Counted from the first letter of the stretch, positions 16,917-24,708 are shown. The stretch is DNA of 64,000 bases from Kitasatospora sp. NBC_01287 (GCF_026340565.1 NZ_JAPEPB010000001.1:2952501-3016500); one strand, 5' to 3'. The notes: generated by a model from the sequence alone, not told the origin. Numbers and translations are program-made.

Positions 16917-16942
16917 AGTCCCAACCGCCGAGAGGACGCCGC

Positions 16943-17524
16943 ATGCCCGCCGAGAACACCCCCGCCCGCCCGCTGCGCGCGGACGCCCGCCGCAACCGGG
17001 CGGCCATCCTGAGCGCGGCCCAGGACGCCTTCGCCGCCGAGGGGTTGGCCGTACCGCTGGACGAGATCGCCCGCCGGGCCGGGGTCGGCGCGGGCACCGT
17101 GTACCGGCACTTCCCGACCAAGGAGGCGCTCTTCGAGGCCGTGGTGCTGGACCAGTTGGAGCGCCTCGCCGAGCAGGCCGGCGCCGCCCGCGGGGCCGCC
17201 GACCCCGCCGAGGCGTTCTACGCCTTCGTCACCGGGCTGGTCGCGGACGCGCACGTGAAGAAGGACCTGGCCGACGCCCTGGCCGGCGCCGGCGTCCCGC
17301 TCTCCGCCGGGACCATGGCGGCGAGCGCCGCGCTGCGGCACGAGTTCGGCGAACTGCTCACCGCCGCGCAGGCCGCCGGCGCGGTGCGCGCCGACATCGA
17401 CCAGGCCGACCTGCACGCCCTGGTGCTGGCCGCACTCACCGCCGAACGGCACCGCGACGATCGGCGGCGGCCCGGACGGATCACCGCGCTTATCCTCGGC
17501 ACGCTCCGCCCCGGCCCGAATTGA
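16943..17524 (+). CDS. TetR-family transcriptional regulator
   Basis: A 193-residue repressor with HTH at about residues 18-62 (RAAILSAAQDAFAAEGL, IARRAGVGAGTVYRHFPTKE) and the SBP/TetR_C-type C-terminal domain with AFVTGLVADAHVKKDLADAL. ATG 16943 is chosen over earlier in-frame codons (frame open from 16772) because the RADARRNRAAIL start of TetR domains follows at once. It is divergent from the SnoaL-like gene, a typical repressor-target layout. The stop is 8 bp from the convergent gene at 17532. Confidence 0.9.
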   Translation: MPAENTPARPLRADARRNRAAILSAAQDAFAAEGLAVPLDEIARRAGVGAGTVYRHFPTKEALFEAVVLDQLERLAEQAGAARGAADPAEAFYAFVTGLVADAHVKKDLADALAGAGVPLSAGTMAASAALRHEFGELLTAAQAAGAVRADIDQADLHALVLAALTAERHRDDRRRPGRITALILGTLRPGPN

Positions 17525-17531
17525 CGATACG

Positions 17532-18065
17532 TCAGAATCTCAGCAGGCCATAGGCGTTGCCCTCCACCGCGTTGAGCAGTAGATGATCGGGCTCGGTCGC
17601 GGCCAGCGAGCGGCGCAGCCGGTCCAGCAGTTGCTCCGGCGCCGGGATCGCCAGGCCGAGCAGCCGGGCGACCTCGTCGCGCTCGGCCTCGTAGTCGGGG
17701 TGGTCCTCACGCATCTCCTCGGAGAGCTCCACCAGCTCGGTACCCCCGTCGCGCCACTCGGGGTGGCCCAGCAGCAGTTCGAGCAACTCGGCCAGCCCGC
17801 CCAGCGCGAGCACCGCGGCGCTGCCCTCGGAGTCCGCGTAGAGCACCGGGCGGCGCTCGCCGAAGGGGTCGTCGGCCGCCGGTTCGCCGCAGAAGAAGTA
17901 GGTGCCTCCGCAGCCGGTGCCCGCGAACGGGTCCAGCCGCGCGCCGGAGGCCAGCACGACCTCCTCCACGTGGTCATCGCCGGACAGGTCGAAGTCGCAC
18001 GGCACCAGCAGCAGGTCTTCGGCGGCCTCGTGCTCGGCGATGGCGGCCAACAGGGAGCGTTCCAT
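17532..18065 (-). CDS. Unknown acidic protein
   Basis: A 177-residue, strongly acidic soluble protein (for example ELSEEMREDHPDYEAERDEV). The central segment with FAGTGCGGTYFFCGE and VLYADSEGSAAVLA is reminiscent of SMI1/KNR4 (SUKH)-like folds, but this is only a resemblance and I do not assign a family. An in-frame ATG at 18074 would also fit. 18065 is preferred because the first ATG lies inside a perfect 20-bp palindrome. No ribosome-binding site is visible; a TAGCGT 7 nt before ATG 18065 suggests a leaderless mRNA. It is convergent with the TetR gene. Confidence 0.7.
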   Translation of the reverse strand: MERSLLAAIAEHEAAEDLLLVPCDFDLSGDDHVEEVVLASGARLDPFAGTGCGGTYFFCGEPAADDPFGERRPVLYADSEGSAAVLALGGLAELLELLLGHPEWRDGGTELVELSEEMREDHPDYEAERDEVARLLGLAIPAPEQLLDRLRRSLAATEPDHLLLNAVEGNAYGLLRF

Positions 18066-18067
18066 GG

Positions 18068-18087
18068 CGGGCACGCTAGCGTGCCCG
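18068..18087 (-). promoter_or_regulatory. Perfect 20-bp palindrome at a leaderless start
   Basis: CGGGCACGCTAGCGTGCCCG reads the same on both strands and ends 2 nt before the ATG at 18065. It contains the putative -10 TAGCGT. It could be a repressor operator or an mRNA hairpin. Confidence 0.55.
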
Positions 18088-18143
18088 ACCGTCAGCGCGG
18101 ACGACGGGACGGGCCACGGGACAGGCCGCGGGGCGGACCGGCG

Positions 18144-18779
18144 CTACGTGGGCGGGGACGCCCGGAGCTCGCGGGCCACCGCCTCGGGGAGCGGCGGGTA
18201 GGGCGCCTCGGCGGGCAGCAGCGCGGCGGCGGCCGTCCGGTCGCCGGCCCGGACCAGCTCGCGCACCCGGTGGGCGAGCGGGGTGACGTCACGCACCGAG
18301 CCGAGCCAGTGGTCGGCGTAGTCCCGGGTGGCCCGGCCGGCCAGGCCGAGTTGGAGCGAGCGGTGCGGCAGGGCGTTGAGGTCGAGGTCGCGCTCCGGGT
18401 CCCACTGCACCCGCACAGTGCTCTGCCGCAGCCGCTCGGTCCAGGCCTCGCGGTCGGTGTGCACCGCGGCGTCGTAGTGCGAGAGCACCGCCCCGGCGAG
18501 CGCGGACTCGAAGCCGGCCCGGCTGATCTCCAGGGCCAGCACCACCTCCTGGCCCGGCTTGGTGCCCCAGCCGCTGCGGTACATCATCCAGCGGAAGCTG
18601 GGCTTGATCCAGGTCATCCGGCTGCGGCTCCAGCTCGCCGGGAAGGCGCCGTGCCGGGCCGCGTGCTCGCCGATCACGGGCGGGTAGGCCTGGTAGACCG
18701 TCACGGTCCGCTCGGTGAAGGCCGCGCGGATCTGCCGCGGCGGCACGGGGGTGGGCTCGGCGGCGTCCTGGTGCTGCAT
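18144..18779 (-). CDS. DUF4291 family protein
   Basis: A 211-residue soluble protein matching DUF4291 closely: IRAAFTERTVTVYQAYPPVI, RMTWIKPSFRWMMYRSGWG, KPGQEVVLALEISRAGFE, and the later VQWDPERDLDLNALPHRSLQ. The family is found in bacteria and fungi with no established function; the invariant Trp/Lys/Pro/Ser block suggests a conserved binding surface. ATG 18779 gives the usual family length. The region upstream of its start carries the heptamer repeat array and then the insertion-sequence island, so its native promoter context has probably been altered. Confidence 0.9.
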   Translation of the reverse strand: MQHQDAAEPTPVPPRQIRAAFTERTVTVYQAYPPVIGEHAARHGAFPASWSRSRMTWIKPSFRWMMYRSGWGTKPGQEVVLALEISRAGFESALAGAVLSHYDAAVHTDREAWTERLRQSTVRVQWDPERDLDLNALPHRSLQLGLAGRATRDYADHWLGSVRDVTPLAHRVRELVRAGDRTAAAALLPAEAPYPPLPEAVARELRASPPT

Positions 18780-18851
18780 CGGGCCAGTCTGCCGGGCGGG
18801 GCGGGCGGGCGCGGCCGAATTTCCGCCCGCCCGCCACCGGGCGGCAACCTC

Positions 18852-18942
18852 CGGCTACCGGCTACCGGCTACCGGCAACCGGCAACCGGCAACCGGCAAC
18901 CGGCTACCGGCAACCGGCTAGCGGCTAGCGGCTAGCGGCTAG
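18852..18942. repeat. Tandem array of thirteen 7-bp repeats
   Basis: Thirteen contiguous heptamers: three CGGCTAC, four CGGCAAC, one CGGCTAC, one CGGCAAC and four CGGCTAG. The array ends exactly where the mobile island's inverted repeat begins. The sequence right of the island resumes as CTAGCGGCCGA, so the array formerly abutted the stop codon of the gene now at 25380. Confidence 0.95.
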
Positions 18943-19909
18943 CCGAGTAGTTCCGATGTCTGGCTGCGGAGACAGCAAGAGGGTCCCGATGATCCGTGTG
19001 TGACGACAGACCTCGCAACCCTCTTGACCTCACTCTATGTGGAAGTTGACGACGAGATCGGAGGAACCCGATGGATGGGAACGCCACCGCTACTGAGCGA
19101 CAGCGAGTTGGTCTGTCTGGCGGTCGCGCAGGCACTGCTCGGGTACCACTCCGAGGCCCGGTGGCTGCGCTACGCGAACAAGCACCTGTCGGACATGTTC
19201 CCCTACCTGCCGCAGCGGCCGGGCTACAACAAGCGTCTGCGATCCTCGCTTCCGCTGCTCAAGCGCGTGATCCGGGAGCTGGCCATGGACAGCGACTTCT
19301 GGTTCGACAACCACTGGATCGTCGACTCGACGCCGGTCCCGTGCGGGATGTCGCGGCGGACGGTGTTGCGGTCGAACCTGGCCGGGTGGGCGCAGTACGG
19401 ATACTGCGCGTCACATTCCCGGTTCTTCTCGGGACTTCGGCTCTACCTGGTCTGCACGCCCACCGGTATGCCGATCATGTGGGCGCTTGCCTCCGCGAAG
19501 ATCGGCGAGCGCGAGGTGCTGTCCGCGATGCTTGAGGTCGACGCCGGCGTGGTCGCCGCCCGCGAGGGCATCCTGCTCATCTCGGACAACGGCTTCGCGT
19601 CCAAACTTCGAGCGGGAGCTTCTCGATCAGGGCATCGAGCTGCTGCGGCCTTCGCGCAAGCGCGAGAAGGAGCGGTACGGCGAACCGATGCTCAAGAAGG
19701 TCCGCCAGCTGATCGAGTCGGTCAACGACACCCTCAAGGGGCAACTTGACCTGGAACAACACGGCGGACGGACCTTCGAGGGCGTCGCGGTCCGGGTCAC
19801 ACAAAGGATCTTGGCGATGCCTGCCGGGATCTGGCACAACAACCGGATCGGCGCACCGGTCACCCGCTCGCTGATCGCTTACGATCACTGACCACTTCGG
19901 TGCAACTCG
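18943..19909 (+). mobile_element. IS982-family insertion sequence (copy A)
   Basis: About 967 bp, the normal size for IS982. The left end CGAGTAGTTCCGATGT (18944-18959) and the right end at 19894-19909 form imperfect inverted repeats (12 of 16 positions). The transposase is frameshifted, so the copy is probably immobile. No target duplication is seen at its own right end. Confidence 0.7.
19000..19891 (+). pseudogene. IS982-family transposase, frameshifted
   Basis: Two reading frames join to one DDE transposase of about 296 residues. Frame 1 (19000-19605) runs from MTTDLATLLTSLYVEVDDEI through DSTPVPCG (first Asp) to LLISDNGFASK (second Asp). Frame +1 from 19607 continues FERELLDQGIELLRPSRKRE (catalytic Glu region) to VTRSLIAYDH and TGA 19889-19891. 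One extra base, or two missing, at about 19606 breaks the gene. Programmed frameshifting is not usual in IS982 and no slippery heptamer is visible, so a degenerative mutation is the simpler reading. Confidence 0.88.
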
Positions 19910-19948
19910 TCAAGCTCCACCGGAACCCCGGCATTGTCGCCGGCCGCG

Positions 19949-19974
19949 AGCCCCGCGCCGTTCGGTGCGGGGCT
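19949..19974. terminator. Hairpin between the IS982 copy and the aldo/keto reductase gene
   Basis: AGCCCCGC (19949-19956) pairs with GCGGGGCT (19967-19974). The inner bases extend the stem to about 11 pairs with a GTTC loop. It could terminate either neighbouring convergent transcript. Confidence 0.65.
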
Positions 19975-20086
19975 TCGCCGGTTCACCCGTGGGCGAGCGG
20001 CACGCCGGGCGGCAGCGGCGGCTTCACCGGGAGCCGGACCGTGCCGCCGACGTGCCTTGCGCAGCGCCCGTACTCTCCCGGGCTGC

Positions 20087-21043
20087 TCAGGCCACGGCGA
20101 GTTCCGCGTCGAGGACCGCGTCGATCTCGGCCAGTTCCTCGGAGGTCGGCACCCACTGCCCGGCGGCGGCGTTGGCACGCACCTGCTCGGCACTGCTCGC
20201 CCCGGCGATGACCGAGCCGCAGCCGGGCCGTGCGGCGAGCGCTCCCACACCGATCTCAAGGACGCTCCGGCCGTGCACCTCGCCCCAGGCGGCGAGACGT
20301 TCGACCGCGTCGAGGCCGGCTTCGGTTACTCGCTCGGGCCGCGATGCCAGGCGCGAGCCCGCGGGCACGCCGGTGGCACGGCGTACCTTGCCGGTCAGCA
20401 GGCCGTTGGCGAGCGGGTAGAACGGCAGCACGCCGAGGCCGTAGTGCAGTGCCGCGGGTACCACCTCCCGCTCAGCGCCGCGTTCGAGCAGCGACCACTC
20501 GTTCTGGGCCGAGACGAACGGAACAGCCCCGATCTCCCGGGCGACGTGCGCGGCCTCGGCAATCTGCCAGCCGGCGAAGTTGGAGTGCCCGATGTAGCGC
20601 ACCTTGCCTTCGCGCACCAGCTCGCTGAGCGCGGCGAGGGTCTCGGCGATCGGTGTGCGCGGGTCGGGAGTGTGCAGCTGGTAGAGGTCGATGTGGTCGG
20701 TCTGCAGGCGTCGCAGCGACTCCTCGACCGCGCGCCGGATGTAGGCCCGACCGCCCTTCGCCCCGGCCGCCGGCCCGTACCCCAGGTCCGCACGCTGATA
20801 GCCGAACTTGGTGGCCAGCACGACCTCGTCGCGCCGCCCTTTCAACGCCCGGCCGAGCAGCGTCTCGGAGCCGCCCCCGGCGCCGTAGATGTCGGCGGTG
20901 TCGAAGAGCGTCACCCCGGCGTCGAGTGCCGCGTCGACCACCGCGAGTGTCTGCGCTGCGTCGAGACGTCCGCCGAAGTTGTTGCAACCGAGTCCAACTA
21001 CGGAGACGAGGAGTCCGCTGTTGCCGAGCGTTCGATATTCCAT
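20087..21043 (-). CDS. Aldo/keto reductase
   Basis: A 318-residue NADPH-dependent oxidoreductase with the (beta/alpha)8 AKR fold. The start MEYRTLGNSGLLVSVVGLG and the catalytic tetrad are visible: Asp48 and Tyr53 in FDTADIYG, Lys79 in LATKFGY, and the His in LYQLHTPDP. The C-terminal coenzyme phosphate site GSVIAGASSAEQVRANA is present. The gene looks intact and lies inside the mobile island between the IS982 copy and an IS5-type element, so it is a cargo candidate. Its start is only 16 bp from the IS5-type terminal repeat at 21060, so its promoter may lie in that element. Substrate unknown. Confidence 0.92.
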   Translation of the reverse strand: MEYRTLGNSGLLVSVVGLGCNNFGGRLDAAQTLAVVDAALDAGVTLFDTADIYGAGGGSETLLGRALKGRRDEVVLATKFGYQRADLGYGPAAGAKGGRAYIRRAVEESLRRLQTDHIDLYQLHTPDPRTPIAETLAALSELVREGKVRYIGHSNFAGWQIAEAAHVAREIGAVPFVSAQNEWSLLERGAEREVVPAALHYGLGVLPFYPLANGLLTGKVRRATGVPAGSRLASRPERVTEAGLDAVERLAAWGEVHGRSVLEIGVGALAARPGCGSVIAGASSAEQVRANAAAGQWVPTSEELAEIDAVLDAELAVA

Positions 21044-21136
21044 GGGGTGACTCTAGTTCTGAGAGGGCGGTTCGAGAGTCGATGTCCGTTTCGAAGTGAG
21101 ACAGGACAGGACTGCTGGTCGCGGGGGCTCAGTCGG

Positions 21137-21532
21137 CTACTGCTTCTTGGTAAAGCTGCCGGCGTCGACTTCGGTGAGGACGTCGAGTTTGACCAGGCGT
21201 TTCAGCTCGGCGCGAGTGCCTTCGATGTTCTTCGGCTGTGGTTCGTGGCCGAGGGCTTCGCAGACGTCACGGGCTCGCAGGGGGCCGGTCGCCTCGTTGA
21301 AGAGCGAGAGGATGCGGGGGTAGTCCGGGTGCTCGGGCGGGGTGGTCCGGGCCGGGAGGCGGTCGGCGAGGGCGGTGACGGTCTTGCGGGTGATCGCGAG
21401 GTGTTCGAGCTGGGTCTCGGCCTCCCGCAGTCGGCCCTGCAGTTCCTGGATTTGGCTGCGGAGGTCGTCGGCCAAGGCCCGGGCGGCGTCTTCTTGGATG
21501 TCGAGCGCGTCGAGGAGGGGCTGGATGGTCAC
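21137..21532 (-). CDS. IS-associated passenger protein, coiled coil plus winged-helix-like domain
   Basis: A 131-residue protein of unknown function. Residues ~8-48 form an amphipathic coiled coil (EDAARALADDLRSQIQELQG). A linker follows, then a small alpha/beta domain (YPRILSLFNEATGPLRARDV, then CEALGHEPQPKNIEGTRAEL) resembling a winged helix, by pattern only. It is homologous to the protein at 24816: both share ITRKT, GPLRAR-VCEA and LKRL. The GTG start overlaps the transposase stop (GTGA), implying coupled translation. The frame is intact although the transposase is broken. It may assist transposition or regulate it (inference). Confidence 0.78.
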   Translation of the reverse strand: MTIQPLLDALDIQEDAARALADDLRSQIQELQGRLREAETQLEHLAITRKTVTALADRLPARTTPPEHPDYPRILSLFNEATGPLRARDVCEALGHEPQPKNIEGTRAELKRLVKLDVLTEVDAGSFTKKQ

Positions 21533-22232
21533 GCCGTCACCGCCTGCGGGTCGCGCCAGGTGGGCGTGTTCGCGCAGGTGAGGCGGCGGGCCATGACCCA
21601 GGCATGGCCCAGTAGACGCGGGAGGCGGAGGAGGCCGGGCTGTGCTCGTAGTCGCGGACCAGGCGCCGGTGCAGGACCAGGATCCCGTAGGTCTGCTCGA
21701 CCCTCCAGCGTTTCGGCTGCGGGACGAACCCCTTGTCCTGCGGGTTGCGTTCGATGATCTCGACGTCGATGCCCAGGCCGGCGCCGTGCGCGGCGACCTG
21801 CTTCTTGAAGCCCTGGTCGACCAGGGCCTTGCGGACGGTGCCGCCGGTGTGTTCGGCGACCTGGTCCAGCAGGGCGATGCCCGCGGCGTTGTCGTGCGTG
21901 CTCGCAGCCAGAACGATGACAGCTATGACCAGGCCCAACACGTCGACGGCCAGGGCCCGTTTGCGACCGGACACCCGTTTCGCCGAGCCCAGGCCGGTCG
22001 TGGAGGCGGGGACCCCGGCGGCCACGTGGACGCTCTGCGTGTCCAGGACCACCAGGGTCGGGTCCTCTGATCGGCGGGCCCGCTCGCGGACCTGGCAGCG
22101 CAGGAGTTCGTGGATGACCTGGTCGGTTCCGTCGTCGCGCCAGGCAGCGAAGTAGTAGTAGGAAGCGCTCTTCGGCGGCAGATCGCGCGCCGGGGCCCGG
22201 GCCGCCCACCGAAGCAGTTCCCTGCCAGCTGA
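21529..22232 (-). pseudogene. IS5-family transposase, 5'-truncated and frameshifted
   Basis: The minus-strand frame opens after a stop at 22233-22235 and reads DLPPKSASYYYFAAWRDDGT, LVVLDTQSVHVAAGVP (first catalytic Asp), KALVDQGFK (second Asp region), RWRVEQTYGILVLHRRLVRD and RVYWAM. After a 1-base deletion near 21605 it continues in the next frame as VMARRLTCANTPTWRDPQ to TGA 21529-21531. The N-terminal ~60 residues of the family are absent. The comparison with element 2 (YWAISDVMTRRLTG) fixes the frameshift position. Confidence 0.85.
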
Positions 22233-22252
22233 TCATGTCCGGCGTGGTGAGA

Positions 22253-22480
22253 TTACTGCCGATATTCGGCCGGCTTCGCGCGGGTGAGTTCGCTCCACCG
22301 CCCGAGTTCCTCTCGGTGGCTGCCGACCGCCGTTGTGAGGGCGACGGCTGCCAACTGTTCCGGTGTCGGCTCGCCGTTGCGGCGGGCGAGGAGCGTCAGC
22401 GGCCAGGCCGGGAAGCTGGGCTGCTCACCTTCAGCCTTGAAGGGGTGCCAGTCCCAGGCAGCGTCGAACCGCCAGGAGCC
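22253..22480 (-). pseudogene. Possible C-terminal fragment of an unrecognised gene
   Basis: The minus strand encodes WRFDAAWDWHPFKAEGEQPS, FPAWPLTLLARRNGEPTPEQ, LAAVALTTAVGSHREELGRW and ends PAEYRQ. The Trp-rich composition and GC-rich third positions look coding. Toward its 5' side the frame runs into the plus-strand gene at 22502, so only a C-terminal piece appears to survive. I do not recognise the family, and it could be a chance frame. Confidence 0.35.
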
Positions 22481-22501
22481 GCGCTGCTCAATCCGTGGGC
22501 T

Positions 22502-22831
22502 ATGCCGAAGAAGCCGTCGGCGTCCATGCAGCACCATCTGCTCCAGCGGCTGAACACCCGCGCCGCCGAGCGCTGGCCGCAACTGGCCCGGGTCCACGTC
22601 CGCCTTCGCGCAGGATTCGCCTACGTGGAAGGTGAGTTGAAGGACGGCGAACGCCTGCCGCCGGGTCGCCTCCGCTTCGCCGGAGTCCTGCATACCTGGG
22701 GCTTCGCGGGCTTCCTCGCCGGCCGAGGCGGCTACGAGGACAACGTGCTCCCCAGCGGCCTACCCGTCGGCGCCCCCGAAGAGTGCCTGGACTGCGCCTG
22801 CGGCCTCTACCTCGACAGCCCGGCGGCCTGA
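22502..22831 (+). CDS. Conserved hypothetical protein of actinobacterial accessory regions
   Basis: A 109-residue protein: MPKKPSASMQHHLLQRLNTR, AERWPQLARVHVRLRAGFAY, then LRFAGVLHTWGFAGFLAGRG and YEDNVLPSGLPVGAPEE, ending DCACGLYLDSPAA. Similar small proteins are common in streptomycete accessory DNA (recalled, not searched). No catalytic motif is visible. ATG 22502 or 22526 may be the start, neither with a strong ribosome-binding site. It lies between the truncated IS5-type element and a hydrolase fragment, within the mobile island. Confidence 0.6.
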   Translation: MPKKPSASMQHHLLQRLNTRAAERWPQLARVHVRLRAGFAYVEGELKDGERLPPGRLRFAGVLHTWGFAGFLAGRGGYEDNVLPSGLPVGAPEECLDCACGLYLDSPAA

Positions 22832-22842
22832 CCCCTCCACGA

Positions 22843-22953
22843 ATGCAGCGCGAGTTCGCCCGTCGGGCCGGCAAGGTCGTCGAGCTCGACGCCGGCCACC
22901 ATCCGTTCCTGTCCCGGCCCGCAGCGGTCCTCGACCTGGTGCTGAGCCTCTGA
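22843..22953 (+). pseudogene. C-terminal fragment of an alpha/beta-hydrolase
   Basis: Thirty-six codons, MQREFARRAGKVVELDAGHH then PFLSRPAAVLDLVLSL, ending TGA 22951-22953. This is the typical C-terminal end of an alpha/beta-hydrolase carrying the catalytic His (GHHPFLSRP). The nucleophile and acid parts are missing, so it is a relic left by rearrangement in the island. Confidence 0.65.
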
Positions 22954-23146
22954 CGACGGCGACGGCGACGGCAGCGGCGCACGGATGGGCCGGATATCGT
23001 CTCCGGTGCAACTCCCCGACGCAGGGGACGGCTTGGGAGGGAGCCGTCCTGGTGGCGACGGTTGCCGAACGCCGAGGAACTGACGGTCTCCGGGTCGCGA
23101 CGTGCTCGTGAGTCGGGACAGCGGCGGGGCCATCCGGCGGGTCGAT

Positions 23147-23539
23147 TCAGCCGGTGTGAGGCGGTGGCGCATCGGCGTCGGGGCGGGCCCCGGCGGCGTA
23201 TTCGGCGCGGTCGGCGATCTGTTGGAGCGTGGCCAGGTGGGCGCGCAGCCGTTCGCGGCCGGCGGTGGTGGCCCGTACCCAGGTGCGGGGGCGCTTGCCG
23301 ACGTGGCCCTTGCGGATCTCGACGAGGTCGGCGTTTCCGAGCGTGGTGAGTTGCTTGGACAGCGCCGAGTCGCTCAGCCGGGCGTGGTCGCGGACGAAGG
23401 CGAACTCGCACCAGGTGGTGGCGGACACCAGCGCCACGATGGTCAGTCTGGTGGGGTCCAGGAGGAGTTGTTCCAGGCCGCCGACGGCGTCGGGGACAGC
23501 GTCCGGCGCGGCGTCGCCGCCCTGGCCGCTCACGCTCAT
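23147..23539 (-). CDS. Winged-helix (MarR/ArsR-like) transcriptional regulator
   Basis: A 130-residue regulator with a winged HTH spanning about residues 20-105: LLLDPTRLTIVALVSATTWC, RLSDSALSKQLTTLGNADLV (recognition helix) and wing VRATTAGRERLRAHL. This is the short type that pairs with a membrane protein. ATG 23539 overlaps the stop of the upstream membrane-protein gene by 4 bp (ATGA), so the two are translationally coupled. Twin operators upstream of the pair suggest autoregulation. It lies inside the mobile island but looks intact. Confidence 0.85.
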   Translation of the reverse strand: MSVSGQGGDAAPDAVPDAVGGLEQLLLDPTRLTIVALVSATTWCEFAFVRDHARLSDSALSKQLTTLGNADLVEIRKGHVGKRPRTWVRATTAGRERLRAHLATLQQIADRAEYAAGARPDADAPPPHTG

Positions 23540-24039
23540 CGGGCCGCTGCGCGATGGGCCATCCGGCGCAGCACCGCGTTGATCAGCAGGCCCACGGCGA
23601 CGCAGAGGACGGCGTACGGGAGGGCGATGGTGATGGAGGGGTGGTCGTGGATCCAGGCGGGCGTGCCGGAGCCGGTGAGCGCGCGGTGCACGGGTGGTTC
23701 GGCGAAGAACCGGAGGGCGCCGAAGGCGAGGCCGATCAGGAGGACGGGCAGCCAGGCGTAGCCGGGCAGGGCGCTGCGGTGCAGGGTACCGGAGGTGGCG
23801 GCCACGCGCGGGCTGCGGCGTCCGGCGACGACCCAGGCGACGGTGAGGGCGCCAAACCCGAGGGAGGCGACCTCCTGGACGGCGGGGCCGAAGTCCTCGG
23901 CGGCGGTGACCAGGGCCAGGACGGCGCCGAGCGCGGCCCACAGCCACCAGGGGGTGCGGAGCGAGCCGGCCGTGTCGAGGCGGACCTCGCGGACGCGGGC
24001 CAGGGCGTCCCGGGCTTCGGCGGGGCTGGGAGTCTTCAT
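23536..24039 (-). CDS. Integral membrane protein coupled to the winged-helix regulator
   Basis: A 167-residue protein. The first ~25 residues are charged (EARDALARVREVRLDTAGSL). Then follow four TM helices, roughly at 30-48, 55-72, 93-112 and 136-158. Such membrane protein/small winged-helix pairs are common in streptomycetes and may form an anti-regulator or sensor system, but no function is established for this one. It is the first gene of a two-gene operon. GAGGAGGAA upstream of ATG 24039 is a strong ribosome-binding site. Confidence 0.8.
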   Translation of the reverse strand: MKTPSPAEARDALARVREVRLDTAGSLRTPWWLWAALGAVLALVTAAEDFGPAVQEVASLGFGALTVAWVVAGRRSPRVAATSGTLHRSALPGYAWLPVLLIGLAFGALRFFAEPPVHRALTGSGTPAWIHDHPSITIALPYAVLCVAVGLLINAVLRRMAHRAAAR

Positions 24040-24059
24040 GGCGTTCCTCCTCAGGCGAG

Positions 24060-24105
24060 TACTTTCCTATGGAGAAAGTAGCTCGTACTTTCCTGCGAGG
24101 CAAGT
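24060..24105 (-). promoter_or_regulatory. Promoter with two palindromic operators for the membrane-protein/regulator operon
   Basis: On the minus strand TTGCCT (24103-24098), a 17-nt spacer and TACTTT (24080-24075) form a promoter. Palindrome 1 is TACTTTC-N7-GAAAGTA (24060-24080). Palindrome 2 is ACTTTCCT-GCG-AGGCAAGT (24087-24105, 7 of 8 pairs). Their centres are 26 bp apart and cover -10 and -35, so binding by the encoded regulator would block transcription (inference). Confidence 0.72.
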
Positions 24106-24224
24106 GGACACGCCCATGGGGCGGCTGACGGCAACGCCGTGGAGGCGCAGCAAGCCCCTGCAAAGCCAGGGCCGCGACCAGCCTTCCCGGGCGCAGGCCC
24201 GCATGGCGGCGAGGTCCTGCGGCG

Positions 24225-24262
24225 GCCGCCCCGCCCGCGTGGTGCTGTGCGGGCGGGGCGGC
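24225..24262 (-). terminator. Strong hairpin downstream of a decayed secreted-protein gene
   Basis: A perfect 14-bp stem (GCCGCCCCGCCCGC at 24225-24238 with its complement at 24249-24262) and a 10-nt loop, 28 bp beyond the stop of the minus-strand pseudogene. Confidence 0.8.
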
Positions 24263-24289
24263 TCAGTTCTGCTACCGGCGCGGCGGCGT

Positions 24290-24584
24290 TCAGTACAGGA
24301 GGCTGCAGCCTGCGTAGCCGGCCGCCAGGTGGTTCGAGGCCAGGTTGATGTCCATCTCGCTGACGCAGACGTAGTTGTGGCTGCCGGCGGTGCTGTCGGC
24401 GACCCAGCCGCCCTGCGCGCTGGCCCGTTGGCGACGGTGCAGCTCGGCCCGGTCGGGCCCGTCTGGTAGGTGTAGAACTGAGCCGTACACGTGACCGCCA
24501 CCCCGGCCGGGTTGTCGGCGTTCACGGCGACCTGGACCTGGCCGGTGGGCTGCCAGTCGGTGTTCATCACCGCGTGGCAGTAGT
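24290..24584 (-). pseudogene. Remnant of a small secreted protein gene cut by an IS5-type element
   Basis: The minus strand encodes YCHAVMNTDWQPTGQVQVAV, NADNPAGVAVTCTAQFYTYQ and TGPSCTVANG. After a 1-base loss near 24426 it continues in another frame with SAQGGWVADSTAGSHNYVCV, SEMDINLASNHLAAGYAGCS and LLY to the stop at 24290-24292. Four or five Cys residues and the composition suggest a secreted, disulphide-bonded protein. Its 5' part is missing because the IS5-type terminal repeat begins at 24585. I do not recognise a family. Confidence 0.7.
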
Positions 24585-24708
24585 TCAGAGGGCGGAATGT
24601 GAGCTGATTTCCGTTCTGTCGTCGCCTGAACGTGTGGCTTTGCCGTCTGCGGCAGGTCGCGGGGCTGGCGCCGTGCTGAGGTGACTGCGTGAGTGACCGC
24701 AAGCCGTA

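Larger units (their letters stand above)
21060..22232 (-). mobile_element. IS5-type element 1, truncated at its transposase 5' end
   Basis: Its 3' terminal repeat (21060-21088) matches the 29-bp terminal repeat of element 2 at 23 of 29 positions. It carries a broken transposase and an intact downstream passenger gene, 48 bp from the repeat. No matching repeat occurs near 22240, and the transposase lacks its N-terminus, so the other end is lost. Confidence 0.72.

Noticed and set aside
18852-18942. CRISPR array
   Set aside because: Heptamers are contiguous with no spacers, and no cas genes are present in the window.
19595-19620. Programmed ribosomal frameshift in the IS982 transposase
   Set aside because: No slippery heptamer or downstream structure is visible and the family normally uses a single frame; a decay mutation is more likely.
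22224-22242. Lost outer terminal repeat of IS5-type element 1
   Set aside because: An AGCTGAT...TGTCCG-like string is present but in the wrong orientation and with an insertion; probably chance.
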